Assembly (NCBI GenBank): GCA_902631405.1
Contig: CACOYI010000002.1
Location: 17,412-81,411, forward strand
Reading direction: 5' to 3'
Length of the DNA: 64,000 nt
From: K189A clade bacterium
GTDB lineage: Bacteria; Pseudomonadota; Gammaproteobacteria; Pseudomonadales; Azotimanducaceae
The notes beneath the pieces are model-generated. The model ran no database searches. It was not told the origin of the DNA and saw only the letters and a list, made by a program, of their open reading frames with translations. Below, piece after piece: positions 52,977 to 61,170 of this stretch. The translations under genes and the position numbers were made by a program. Every line of letters starts with the position of its first letter. The stretch's first letter is position 1.

Positions 52977-53567
52977 TTATTTCTGGCTAAACAGTAGCGT
53001 GAAATCTACGGGGACTGTTTGAGTGATCGAGGGAAGCCCGGCTATTTCTCTCAACGCTTCGATACCAGCGATTAGCCCAAAGCGGCCGGGATCTAAGAAG
53101 AAGAGACCGTCGTTTGAGACGTGAAAGTTATTTTCGTCAAGTTTGCGCACGGAAACGCTTACCGTCAGGTTTTCGCTCAGACCGACGATATTGAGGCCTC
53201 CAGCAAGTTGGTATTTTATTTCTTCGTTTACTGCCAGGTCGTTGAAAGGATCTAGATCCAAAGAGGATGAGAATTCGATTGTTGGAAAGAGCGCTTCTTT
53301 GAATAACATTTCAAGCATTCTCTCATTTCTAATGGGGATCTTGGTCTCTAACGAATTGACTTCTATTTGGAAGCTCGCGTCACCAGAATCTGTAATATTT
53401 CCGCGAATACTGTTGAAGGTATGAACTTCTGCGATTCGATTCGCTTTTATTGAAGAAAATGTAAGCACAGATTGGGATGGATCGAGAGTCCAATCTGCTT
53501 GGGCCGGTGTAGAGATTTGTCCGAAGACTCCGGCGAGCACTAAACTCAAAAATGCTTTTTTTTTCAT
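52977..53567 (-). CDS. YceI-family periplasmic protein, 196 aa
   Basis: Start at ATG 53567 (the frame opens at 53633 but earlier residues are not signal-like). Signal peptide KKKAFLSLVLAGVFGQISTPAQA, then DWTLDPSQSVLTFSSIKANRIAEVHTFNSIRGNI and PTIEFSSSLDLDP: YceI lipocalin-like barrel that binds isoprenoid-type ligands. The operon continues from SMP-30. Confidence 0.87.
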   Translation of the reverse strand: MKKKAFLSLVLAGVFGQISTPAQADWTLDPSQSVLTFSSIKANRIAEVHTFNSIRGNITDSGDASFQIEVNSLETKIPIRNERMLEMLFKEALFPTIEFSSSLDLDPFNDLAVNEEIKYQLAGGLNIVGLSENLTVSVSVRKLDENNFHVSNDGLFFLDPGRFGLIAGIEALREIAGLPSITQTVPVDFTLLFSQK

Positions 53568-53589
53568 TGTGTTATTTTCCGAAGTTGTT

Positions 53590-54426
53590 TTATGGTGTTC
53601 CGGCTTTTTTGAAAGGAGCGTCGTGAACTTCAATCCGACTAGATTTAAGGCTCTTACATTCTTCCGGATCAGAGGAACTCGATGTCAGGATGTAGAGGTT
53701 TCGATGATCGTCCAACATACACGCGAATGCTCCACGATCGGTGTCAATTTGGTGTGTAACCTCACCACCTTCGATTTGGCGGATACATTTGTTTGAGCTC
53801 GGCGAAGCACTCCAAATACCTTGTTGAGCATCTAGGCAAATACCGTCGGGTACAGAACCTTCTGGAAGCTTGCACCATAATCTCTTGTTAGTAAGACCTT
53901 GATCTGCATCGATATCAAAGGCGGTAATCTGTCCAGCGAATGTCTCCGCGACAATCAGGGTTTTATTATCTGGCGTTATCACGGCTCCGTTTGGGAAGGA
54001 CATATCTTCATCGGCTAATGATGCCTCGCCACTCGGATCACAAAGAATTAGCTCTCCTTGTCTAGGTTTTTCACCGCCATGTAGATCAAAGCCAAAATTG
54101 CCGACATAGGCATAGCCCTTTGCATTTACGACCATGTCATTCAATTTTCCGCTGGCGAGTTGGCTCAAATCTGAGTGCAGGTAGACTTTTTGTCCATCGA
54201 AGCGTCTGAGCTGACGAGAGGTCATCGCAACAAAGAGCAGATCGCCGTTGGGAAGCCAACCTAGCCCTGATGGCTGATCATCATCAAGTTTTAATACAAC
54301 CTCTTTTTTACCATCCGGATCTATTTTTAGTATTTCCTGCGCATGCATATCGGAAAACCATAGGTGGCGGTCTCTCCAACGAGGACCTTCAGCGAAACAG
54401 AGGTTTTCTGTGAGTATCTGCGTCAT
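53590..54426 (-). CDS. SMP-30/gluconolactonase family protein, 278 aa
   Basis: Six-bladed propeller: ENLCFAEGPRWRDRHLWFSDMHAQEILKI (metal-binding Glu), GWLPNGDLLFVAMTSRQLRRFDG, NDMVVNAKGYAYVGNFGFDLHGG and VPDGICLDAQQGIWSASPSSNKCIRQIEGG. Hydrolyses lactones with a divalent metal. Encoded eight bases after the glutathione peroxidase. Confidence 0.87.
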   Translation of the reverse strand: MTQILTENLCFAEGPRWRDRHLWFSDMHAQEILKIDPDGKKEVVLKLDDDQPSGLGWLPNGDLLFVAMTSRQLRRFDGQKVYLHSDLSQLASGKLNDMVVNAKGYAYVGNFGFDLHGGEKPRQGELILCDPSGEASLADEDMSFPNGAVITPDNKTLIVAETFAGQITAFDIDADQGLTNKRLWCKLPEGSVPDGICLDAQQGIWSASPSSNKCIRQIEGGEVTHQIDTDRGAFACMLDDHRNLYILTSSSSDPEECKSLKSSRIEVHDAPFKKAGTP

Positions 54427-54433
54427 GGCTAAG

Positions 54434-54913
54434 CTACAAAAGCTTCTCTATGGCGGTGCCAAGTTCCATGGGCTGGATCTGAGGTTCGAACCTGCTCTCA
54501 ACATTTCCTGATCTGTTTACGAGAAACTTGGTGAAGTTCCAAGAAATGTCCTGAGCCCCGTCCTCTGTTTGCTTGCTATTTGTGAGCCACTCATAGAGCT
54601 GCGCTCGGTTGGCTCCGTTAACCTCTATTTTTTCGAATACTGGAAAGTCTACTTGGTATTTTTCAGTAACGAAGTTATAGATCTCTGAGTTGGTGCCAGG
54701 CTCTTGATTGGCGAACTGATTGCAGGGGAAGGCAAGAACGACGAGGCCCCGGTCTCGATATTCGGTATATAAGGTACGCAACCCGGCGTACTGCGATGTG
54801 AGTCCTCAACGACTAGCGGTGTTGACGACTAAGCACACCTTCTCGCGATAATCTCTGAAATCAACCTGTTTTCCCTGAATATCATTCATTTTGAAAGAGT
54901 ATAGATTGAGCAA
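54434..54913 (-). CDS. Selenocysteine-containing glutathione peroxidase (in-frame TGA), 159 aa
   Basis: Reduces peroxides with thiols. Reading from TTG 54913 (GGAAA site upstream) gives LNLYSFKMNDIQGKQVDF, the usual GPx start. The frame meets TGA at 54808-54806, codon 36, in VVNTASR-U-GLTSQY, exactly the catalytic Sec/Cys of NVAS(U/C)G. The rest is normal: Gln66 in FPCNQF and Trp125/Asn126 in ISWNF complete the tetrad. Total length equals the family's. A SECIS-like hairpin follows the TGA. An ATG at 54889 is in frame but would cut off the first conserved strand. Gene callers would report only the C-terminal 115 residues. Confidence 0.87.
54774..54791 (-). promoter_or_regulatory. Bacterial SECIS-like stem-loop inside the glutathione peroxidase gene
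   Basis: On the minus strand GTACGC, loop CGGGTT, GCGTAC form a perfect 6-bp stem beginning 14 bases after the TGA. The apical loop contains GG followed by U, and the first loop G is 21 bases from the TGA, within the range described for bacterial SECIS elements that bind SelB. Confidence 0.75.
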
Positions 54914-55172
54914 CTTATTTCCTTGTTTGTTGTTATTGCTAATCCTAGCTTGTGGAGGCGCTTACGTGAATGATCTTATAAGTATTGCCGCCTTCTCTGA
55001 AATCAAGAGGTGGTTGGCAGTTTGGAGAGGTTCTGGTTAGTATTGGAAATTGGGGGACAGTGAGCCGAGCGGAAATAATTACTAGCTAGACAGCTTGAGA
55101 TCCGGTTCAACAGTGTCTTGGATTAAACGAAGCATTAATGAAAAAGGTGCTTCAAATTGCAGAGGAAAGACT

Positions 55173-56357
55173 ATGAGAGACGTAGTAATCGTAGATAGTG
55201 TTCGGACCGGTCTTACGAAAGCTTTTAGGGGAAGTTTCAACCTGACTCGCTCGGATGACATGCTGGCGCATTGTATTGATTCGCTTTTAGATAGAAATCC
55301 CAACTTGAGCCCGGATGAAGTGGAGGACGTCGTTGTTGGCGCAGCAACTCATGCTGGTGAACAAGATGGTAATTTGGCGCGGCTAGCGGTCGTACTATCC
55401 AAACTTCCAATCACAGTTGCGGGAGTATCAATCAACCGATTCTGCTCATCTGGCTTGCAGGCGATCGCGATAGCGGCGAATCAGATTGCCTCCGGACAGA
55501 CAGAAGTGGCCATTGCCGGTGGTGTTGACTCTATTTCAATGCGCACCCGCCAGGAGCCAGGTAAAGCCAAACAGAATCAGCGGTTACTGGATGAAAAACC
55601 CGATATCTTCATGGCTATGGGCAATACTGCAGAGGTAGTTGCACGTAGGTACCAGGTAACCAGAGAAATGCAGGACGAGTATTCTCTGCAAAGCCAACAA
55701 AGATATGCCGCTGCGGTCGATGCAGGAAAGATTGCCGAAGAAATTGTGCCAATGAAGGCCACAATGCTGCAGGTGGACAAAGAAACTGGCGAAGAATCGC
55801 ATGTAGAGGTTTTGGTAGATAAAGATGAATGCAATAGACCACAGACTACACTCGACGGATTAGCCAGCCTCCCTCCTGCATTTGAGGAGGATGGATCCGT
55901 AACAGCAGGAAATGCGTCGCAGTTATCCGATGGCGCGTCTATGACTCTTCTGATGACGGCGGAACGTGCCGCAGCACTCGGCTTGGAGCCGATGGGCGTC
56001 TATCGTGGCTTCACAATTGCCGGATGCGAACCGGATGAGATGGGAATCGGTCCCGTTTTTGCCATTCCGCGTCTTTTAAAGAATGCAGGCCTTAATCAGG
56101 ATGACATTGACCTTTGGGAGTTGAATGAAGCTTTCGCCTCTCAGTGTCTCTATTGCCGTGATGCCCTGGGTATCGATAACGAGAAATACAACGTTCTAGG
56201 TGGGAGTATTTCCATTGGTCATCCCTTCGGTATGACGGGGTCTCGCCAGACAGGTTTAATACTTCGTGAGCTCAAGCGCCGCAATCAGAAATATGGTGTC
56301 GTCACTATGTGCATAGGTGGTGGACAAGGAGCTGCTGGTCTCTTTGAAGTCGCCTAG
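55173..56357 (+). CDS. Thiolase, acetyl-CoA C-acyltransferase, 394 aa
   Basis: Cleaves 3-ketoacyl-CoA with CoA or condenses two acyl-CoAs. Catalytic Cys91 in NRFCSSGLQ, His in GGSISIGHPFGMTG and Cys in MCIGGGQGAAG. Start at ATG 55173 (AGGAAAG site); the frame is open back to 55095 without good signals. Matches FadA-type thiolases in length. A perfect hairpin follows. Confidence 0.92.
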   Translation: MRDVVIVDSVRTGLTKAFRGSFNLTRSDDMLAHCIDSLLDRNPNLSPDEVEDVVVGAATHAGEQDGNLARLAVVLSKLPITVAGVSINRFCSSGLQAIAIAANQIASGQTEVAIAGGVDSISMRTRQEPGKAKQNQRLLDEKPDIFMAMGNTAEVVARRYQVTREMQDEYSLQSQQRYAAAVDAGKIAEEIVPMKATMLQVDKETGEESHVEVLVDKDECNRPQTTLDGLASLPPAFEEDGSVTAGNASQLSDGASMTLLMTAERAAALGLEPMGVYRGFTIAGCEPDEMGIGPVFAIPRLLKNAGLNQDDIDLWELNEAFASQCLYCRDALGIDNEKYNVLGGSISIGHPFGMTGSRQTGLILRELKRRNQKYGVVTMCIGGGQGAAGLFEVA

Positions 56358-56378
56358 AGAGCAACGGCTGCAGAATAT

Positions 56379-56406
56379 ACCTGTCTCACGCGTTCGTGAG
56401 ACAGGT
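56379..56406 (+). terminator. Strong hairpin after the thiolase gene
   Basis: ACCTGTCTCACG, CGTT loop, CGTGAGACAGGT: a 12-bp perfect stem. No long T tract follows, so termination efficiency is uncertain. Confidence 0.6.
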
Positions 56407-56413
56407 ACCTTTC

Positions 56414-57097
56414 ATGAATGAATTTCCTCCGGTGAAGCTCTCATTTACTAGAGTGCTGTGTAGTCTTATTGGACGTTCTTACCCGCGCGTGAGACTAAAC
56501 AATTCGTGTGACGAGTCTCAACGCCAAGTGGAAAAAGCCCCAAGTCTCTTTCTACTAGCCTTGATAGGTAGCATTGCGTCGCACACGCTTGCTTCTCCTG
56601 AGGAGGAATATAATGCACTCTCGGATCAGGAAGTTACTGGCCTAATAACTGAGTGGGCCTCATTGAAACCCGAACAAAGGAGAGCTTTGCTGTACGAGAT
56701 TCGTTCCAGGATGGCCCTTCGTAGAAGCAGTTCTATTCAAAATCCTGATGAAAGGGAGTTAGAGCAACAAGCAATCTCGGGAAGGCAGTATGGGCGGCAA
56801 AATTTGATAGAAAGCCCCGTTATATTGAATAAGAAGTCCATAGAAATTCGCGTTAGGGGGATAAAAAACACGGAAACTGTTCGACCAATTAACTCGAAAA
56901 AGTATAGTCGTCTTGAAGGGGTCAACTCTATCCTCAGCTCCATGAGTGATGACAAACGTTTGCGAGCAATTAAGGAAGGAGGTGTCGATTACGCGGAAAC
57001 GGCGATAAGATTCGGGTCTGGATTTGAGTCGAGAAAGAGAGTCAAGTCCGGTGCTCAAAGGGATAAATCGCATTCCCAAAAAGCAGGTGAAGGATGA
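56414..57097 (+). CDS. Hypothetical protein upstream of two-component genes, about 227 aa
   Basis: The frame is open from GTG 56396, which lies inside the hairpin; ATG 56414 or GTG 56528 are more likely. A hydrophobic stretch SLFLLALIGSIASHTLA suggests a signal peptide if the start is about 56528. Then a DUF3106-like piece: LSDQEVTGLITEWASLKPEQRRALLYEIRSRMALRR, and a basic low-complexity tail. Overlaps the response regulator gene by four bases, so it belongs to that operon and may be its sensor accessory. Confidence 0.55.
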   Translation: MNEFPPVKLSFTRVLCSLIGRSYPRVRLNNSCDESQRQVEKAPSLFLLALIGSIASHTLASPEEEYNALSDQEVTGLITEWASLKPEQRRALLYEIRSRMALRRSSSIQNPDERELEQQAISGRQYGRQNLIESPVILNKKSIEIRVRGIKNTETVRPINSKKYSRLEGVNSILSSMSDDKRLRAIKEGGVDYAETAIRFGSGFESRKRVKSGAQRDKSHSQKAGEG

Positions 57098-57804
57098 ATA
57101 GTTCTTCGAGACTTCTGGTTGTAGATGATGATCCAGAGTTGAGAGAACTGACTCGGGCTTACCTCATGAAGAATGGTTTTATCGTGAATACGGTCGAATC
57201 ATCCGTGGGCATGGATGAATTCCTAGCGACGAATGATGTTGACCTCTTGATCCTAGACTTGATGTTGCCTGGGGAGCATGGATTGGCGATTGCCAAAAGA
57301 CTTAAGAAGAAAAAAGATCTGCCAATAATCATTGTATCCGCGCAAGGCGAAGACATAGACAGGATAGTTGGATTAGAGATAGGGGCGGATGACTATCTAC
57401 CCAAACCTTTCAATCCAAGAGAGTTGCTGGCGAGAATTAGAGCAGTCTTAAGAAGAAGCAGCGGCAAGATAGAGGAAAAGGGAACTGAATCAAGCCGTCT
57501 CGTATTCAACGACTATGAGCTCGATCTTAACGCACATAGCCTTAGTCGAGGAGGGGAAAAAGTAAGCTTAACCTCGGGTGAATTTGATCTATTGGCGTTA
57601 CTTGCAGCGAATCCAAATCGGGTTCTGCACAGAGATACTATTTTAGACAGACTCACTGGTGCCGAGCGATCCCCATTCGATAGGTCAATAGACGTTAGAG
57701 TCACTCGCTTGAGAGGTAAATTGGAATTTGATCCATCAAAGCCGGAGTTGATTAAAACTATTTGGGGTAAAGGCTATATGTTTTGCCCTAGCCAGGATGG
57801 CTAG
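57094..57804 (+). CDS. OmpR-family response regulator, 236 aa
   Basis: Receiver domain with acidic pocket VVDDDPE (Asp11-13) and phosphoacceptor Asp55 in LLILDLMLPGEHG, Lys in YLPKPFNPRELLARIRAVLRR. C-terminal winged-helix trans_reg domain (SRGGEKVSLTSGEFDLLALLAANPNRVLHRDTILDRL, GKGYMF). Overlaps the histidine kinase by eight bases. Target genes unknown. Confidence 0.92.
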   Translation: MNSSSRLLVVDDDPELRELTRAYLMKNGFIVNTVESSVGMDEFLATNDVDLLILDLMLPGEHGLAIAKRLKKKKDLPIIIVSAQGEDIDRIVGLEIGADDYLPKPFNPRELLARIRAVLRRSSGKIEEKGTESSRLVFNDYELDLNAHSLSRGGEKVSLTSGEFDLLALLAANPNRVLHRDTILDRLTGAERSPFDRSIDVRVTRLRGKLEFDPSKPELIKTIWGKGYMFCPSQDG

Positions 57805-59083
57805 CCCTCGTTTAGTCCAAATGCCAGCCTCTTTGCTGGGTAGAACGAATCTTACGCTTACCATAAGCGCCGCCCTTATTTCGATCGTATCGACGATTGC
57901 CCTTTATACATTTGTGATAGATCCAATAGCGGAGAAGTCAGCTGATGATGAGGCTGCATTGCTTGTACTCTCGGCACAAACCTGGGTCGAATTGCCCCCT
58001 GAAGCCAGACCCTTCTTTGAACTGGAGCTCGCTCAAAATCACGATCTTATTATTAGTCAAGTAATTCAGGAGTTGCCGGAGTATCAGGGTTCCGACTCCG
58101 CAATTGGACTTCTCGTCATGAAATTGGAAGACCGATTGTTCGGGGAAGTCAAAGTTTTGGATGGCGACGATCTAGTTTGGGTGGAGCTTTCAATGGGTGG
58201 CTACGAATTCCAGATAGGTGTCTCTCCTGATCGTCAGCAAATACAGCCGCTTTATGTGGCCATAGTTATAGTAGGTTTGGGCGCGGGAATCGTATTTTTT
58301 ACCTCGTTACTTGTTGTTCAGAGAGTGACGAAGCCGTTGGTCAAAATATCTAAGCAGGCTGAGCGTTTTCGCGGGGATGAGAATATAGAGCCTCTGCCAG
58401 AGACGGGACCGCGAGAGCTTATTTCCTTGGCGCGGAATTTCAATACGATGGCAGCAGATATTTCTCGTCTCCTAGCGAATCGCACTACCTTAATGGCGGG
58501 TATTTCTCATGATCTCAGAACACCTCTGACTCGGATGCGGTTATCTTTGGAGCTTCTACCGGAAGAGGCTGACAAAAATTTTGTGGAGAGTATGAACCGT
58601 AACATTTTGTCGATGGAGGAGCTCGTTACGGACGCTTTGAGTTTTGCAAAAGGGACGCAAGAGCAGCTCCAGGAAGTAAGCTTAGGTGAGCTAGTCTCAG
58701 ATATCGTCGACAGCTTTGATTCCGAGATCCCTATTTCCTCGAATGTGTCCGGTGACTTCAGGCTGTCCCTGGCGATCAATGCCTTTACGCGCGTCGTTAT
58801 GAATTTGATCTCTAACGCTGTGCTGTATGGTGATAGGGCTGAAGTTGTCTTGGATTCGAATCAGCTGCAAATTCTAGATTCTGGTCCTGGTATTCCCGAA
58901 AATCATAAAACTCAGATATTTGAACCTTTCTTTAGATTAGATCAGTCTAGGAGCGCCCTGACAGCCGGAAGCGGCTTGGGTTTGGCGATTGTCTCTCAGC
59001 TCTGCTCTGCTCATGAATGGTCAGTTACGGTCGAGAATAGAATGCCCAAAGGGAGCGTGTTTTGTTTCATTTTCGGCGACTAA
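57797..59083 (+). CDS. EnvZ-type sensor histidine kinase, 428 aa
   Basis: Two transmembrane helices (about 18-38 and 152-172) flank a periplasmic domain; then HAMP (VTKPLVKISKQAERFRGDENIEPL), H-box MAGISHDLRTPLTRMRLSLELL with His238, N-box NLISNAVLYGD, G1 ILDSGPGIPENHKTQIFEPFF and G2 GSGLGLAIV. Autophosphorylates and passes phosphate to the adjacent regulator. Signal unknown. Confidence 0.92.
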   Translation: MASPRLVQMPASLLGRTNLTLTISAALISIVSTIALYTFVIDPIAEKSADDEAALLVLSAQTWVELPPEARPFFELELAQNHDLIISQVIQELPEYQGSDSAIGLLVMKLEDRLFGEVKVLDGDDLVWVELSMGGYEFQIGVSPDRQQIQPLYVAIVIVGLGAGIVFFTSLLVVQRVTKPLVKISKQAERFRGDENIEPLPETGPRELISLARNFNTMAADISRLLANRTTLMAGISHDLRTPLTRMRLSLELLPEEADKNFVESMNRNILSMEELVTDALSFAKGTQEQLQEVSLGELVSDIVDSFDSEIPISSNVSGDFRLSLAINAFTRVVMNLISNAVLYGDRAEVVLDSNQLQILDSGPGIPENHKTQIFEPFFRLDQSRSALTAGSGLGLAIVSQLCSAHEWSVTVENRMPKGSVFCFIFGD

Positions 59084-59163
59084 GTCAGCCTCGAATTGTG
59101 ATACACATTGAAACATAACAAACCTCCACAGAAATTTTTTAGTAACTGGATTGTTCGATCATA

Positions 59164-59187
59164 AAAAGGTTCGGCGAGCCTTTTTTG
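59164..59187 (+). terminator. Intrinsic terminator after the two-component operon
   Basis: AAGGTTC, GGC, GAGCCTT stem of seven pairs (one G-U) followed by TTTT. Confidence 0.75.
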
Positions 59188-59222
59188 TTATTGAGCCGAA
59201 TAGGACGCTTTAAAAAGCGCGC

Positions 59223-59253
59223 GGCCAATGACTTTCTCTCCGAGTCATTGGCC
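59223..59253. repeat. Perfect 11-bp inverted repeat in intergenic space
   Basis: GGCCAATGACT, nine-base loop, AGTCATTGGCC. It lies between the terminator and the enoyl-CoA hydratase gene. No T tract. It could be a second terminator, an operator or a small RNA end. Confidence 0.5.
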
Positions 59254-59335
59254 CTCTCCCCTCCAAACTCTTTTTTACCGAGCGGTGGTTTTATATCATA
59301 TAGTTTGCGTGTCCTCCTGATAACGAGACCTTAGA

Positions 59336-60106
59336 ATGGCGAATGTAGTCTCAGATAAAGATGGTCCGATGGCCTTGGTAACTATAAATCGGCCCGATAA
59401 ACACAATGCGATATCTCTACAAACGTTATCGGAATTGCATTTAGCGATCGATGACGCTGCGGCAGATGAGAGAATCCGAGTTATTACAATCACCGGAGCT
59501 GGTGGAAAGGCTTTCGCAGCTGGTTCAGATTTGAGCGAGGTGATCGACAGAGATTTCGCAAAAGCGTTGGAACCAATCGTGCAGGGCTTAGCGGATAAAT
59601 TGGAGCGCATTCCAAAGCCGACCATAGCAGCAATTGATGGAATTTGTATGGGAGGAGGGTTAGAGGTCGCGTTAGGTTGCGATCTGCGAATTGCTACTCC
59701 AGAAAGCAGGTTCGCGACACCAGAGGGAAAGCTGGGCATTATTCCGGGAGGTGGAGCTACCGCAAGACTTCCTCGAATTGTTGGTAGAGCATGGGGAATG
59801 GAGATGCTGCTCATGGGTGAGACAATCGATGGGCGAAAAGCGCTAGAGATAGGTTTAGTAACTAGGCTTTATGATTCGAAAAATCTTCTAGAGGAAGCGA
59901 AGAAAATGGCCGAACACCTGTCATCATTTGCTCCCTTTGTTCCAAGAACAATGAAGGCGATGGTTAATTTCGGAATGGAAGCGAGTCTATCGGGAGCTCT
60001 GATGTTGGAAAAATATGCCCAGGGAGCGTTAGTACAGACGAAAGATAAAGAGGAGGGCATTAATGCTTTCCTAGAAAAACGAGCGCCTAACTTCAAGGGG
60101 GAATAG
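59336..60106 (+). CDS. Enoyl-CoA hydratase/isomerase, 256 aa
   Basis: Crotonase fold: oxyanion AGGKAFAAGSDLSEV and GICMGGGLEVALGCDLRIATPESRFATPEGKLGIIPGGGATARLPRIVG, with Glu in GGGLE and PEGKLG positions conserved. Hydrates trans-2-enoyl-CoA. Near a MaoC pair and a thiolase, fitting beta-oxidation. Confidence 0.9.
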   Translation: MANVVSDKDGPMALVTINRPDKHNAISLQTLSELHLAIDDAAADERIRVITITGAGGKAFAAGSDLSEVIDRDFAKALEPIVQGLADKLERIPKPTIAAIDGICMGGGLEVALGCDLRIATPESRFATPEGKLGIIPGGGATARLPRIVGRAWGMEMLLMGETIDGRKALEIGLVTRLYDSKNLLEEAKKMAEHLSSFAPFVPRTMKAMVNFGMEASLSGALMLEKYAQGALVQTKDKEEGINAFLEKRAPNFKGE

Positions 60107-60196
60107 ACTTCCTTAAATGTTTATGCTTTTTGTTATTGCTTTCAGGATCTTGACGCGATAAAAAATCAAACAATATTAAAAAGAGGAGGGAAAGAA

Positions 60197-60694
60197 ATGG
60201 CGACTGATAAGTTTCCAGTAGAGGGGAGTCACATCATGATGTTCGCGCGTTCAGTAGCCGACGGGAATCAAATTTACTACGACGCGGATTACGCAGCGAA
60301 AACCGAGCCAGGAAAAATAATAGCTCCACCGACGTTCGCGCAGTCTAGCGCACAGTTCGATCCGGATTACTTTCTGCGTCCAAAATTAGATGAAGATTGG
60401 TTTGGTTCTGGTAAAGAAGCAACCGGGATCAAAAAGGAAGCCTCCGGTAGCGGTGGGGGAGGCGGGGGTGGTGGCCTCCATGCTGAGCAACACTTTGAGT
60501 ATCACAGACATATTAGCCCCGGTGATGTTTTGACAGCGGAGACGAAGCCAGGAAAGACCTGGGAAAAAGAAGGCAAGCGGTCAGGAAAGCTTGTATTTTC
60601 AGAAACGATTACTGAATATCGCGATCAGAACGGGGAGCTTGTCATCACAGCTCGTGGCGTCGGTGTTCGAACAGAAAGACCAGTAGATCAATAG
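60197..60694 (+). CDS. MaoC/FAS1-like dehydratase N-terminal domain protein with Gly-rich loop, 165 aa
   Basis: Hot-dog fold dehydratase of the HadA-like FAS1 type: MMFARSVADGNQIYYD, IIAPPTFAQSSAQFDPDY. A run of eight glycines (about residues 85-97, SGSGGGGGGGGLH) precedes the conserved AEQHFEYHRHISPGDVL region. The G-rich DNA (60448-60474) is unusual. Ten bases later comes the partner MaoC gene, with which it likely forms a heterodimer. AGAGGAGGG ribosome site before the ATG. Confidence 0.85.
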   Translation: MATDKFPVEGSHIMMFARSVADGNQIYYDADYAAKTEPGKIIAPPTFAQSSAQFDPDYFLRPKLDEDWFGSGKEATGIKKEASGSGGGGGGGGLHAEQHFEYHRHISPGDVLTAETKPGKTWEKEGKRSGKLVFSETITEYRDQNGELVITARGVGVRTERPVDQ

Positions 60695-60703
60695 GAGGTC
60701 GGC

Positions 60704-61111
60704 ATGGCTTTAGCAGGAAAAGATCTGAACGTTGGGGACACTTATACAGAATGTCTCGTGGAGGATTTAAAAAGAACCCAAATTGTGATGTATGCAGGGG
60801 CGTCTGGAGACTACAACCCTGTGCATACAGATGAAAAGTTTACGAAGGAAATAGCAGGTTATCCTACAGTTTTCGCCCACGGTATGCTGACTATGGGCAT
60901 GACGGGCAGAATGCTCACGAATTATGTTGGGGATGGTCGGTTAACAAAATATGGAGTTCGTTTTACCAGTCAGGTTTGGCCCGGAGACACTCTTAATTCT
61001 ACCGCTAAAGTGGAAGAAATTAATGATGGTCTCGTGAATCTTTCGGTAGAAACAACTAACCAAGAAGGAGCCATTGTTCTATCAGGGTACGCTGAGGCTC
61101 GAGTCGATTAG
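60704..61111 (+). CDS. MaoC-type enoyl-CoA hydratase, 135 aa
   Basis: R-hydratase hot-dog fold with the catalytic GASGDYNPVHTDEKFTKEIAGYPTVFAHGMLTMGMTGRML (about 32-71): Asp and His of the family active site are in DYNPVHTD. Probable heterodimer partner of the preceding protein, hydrating unsaturated acyl-CoA. Confidence 0.9.
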   Translation: MALAGKDLNVGDTYTECLVEDLKRTQIVMYAGASGDYNPVHTDEKFTKEIAGYPTVFAHGMLTMGMTGRMLTNYVGDGRLTKYGVRFTSQVWPGDTLNSTAKVEEINDGLVNLSVETTNQEGAIVLSGYAEARVD

Positions 61112-61170
61112 GAACTAACGAAATGCCTGGGAGGGACTTCCCGGTCCCTCGCCAGGTAAAACGGAGGATA

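Noticed and set aside
54434..54781. Truncated glutathione peroxidase read as a pseudogene or as starting at TTG 54781
   Set aside because: The upstream sequence continues the GPx fold in the same frame, and the TGA is at the Sec position with a SECIS-like hairpin, so selenoprotein is the better explanation.
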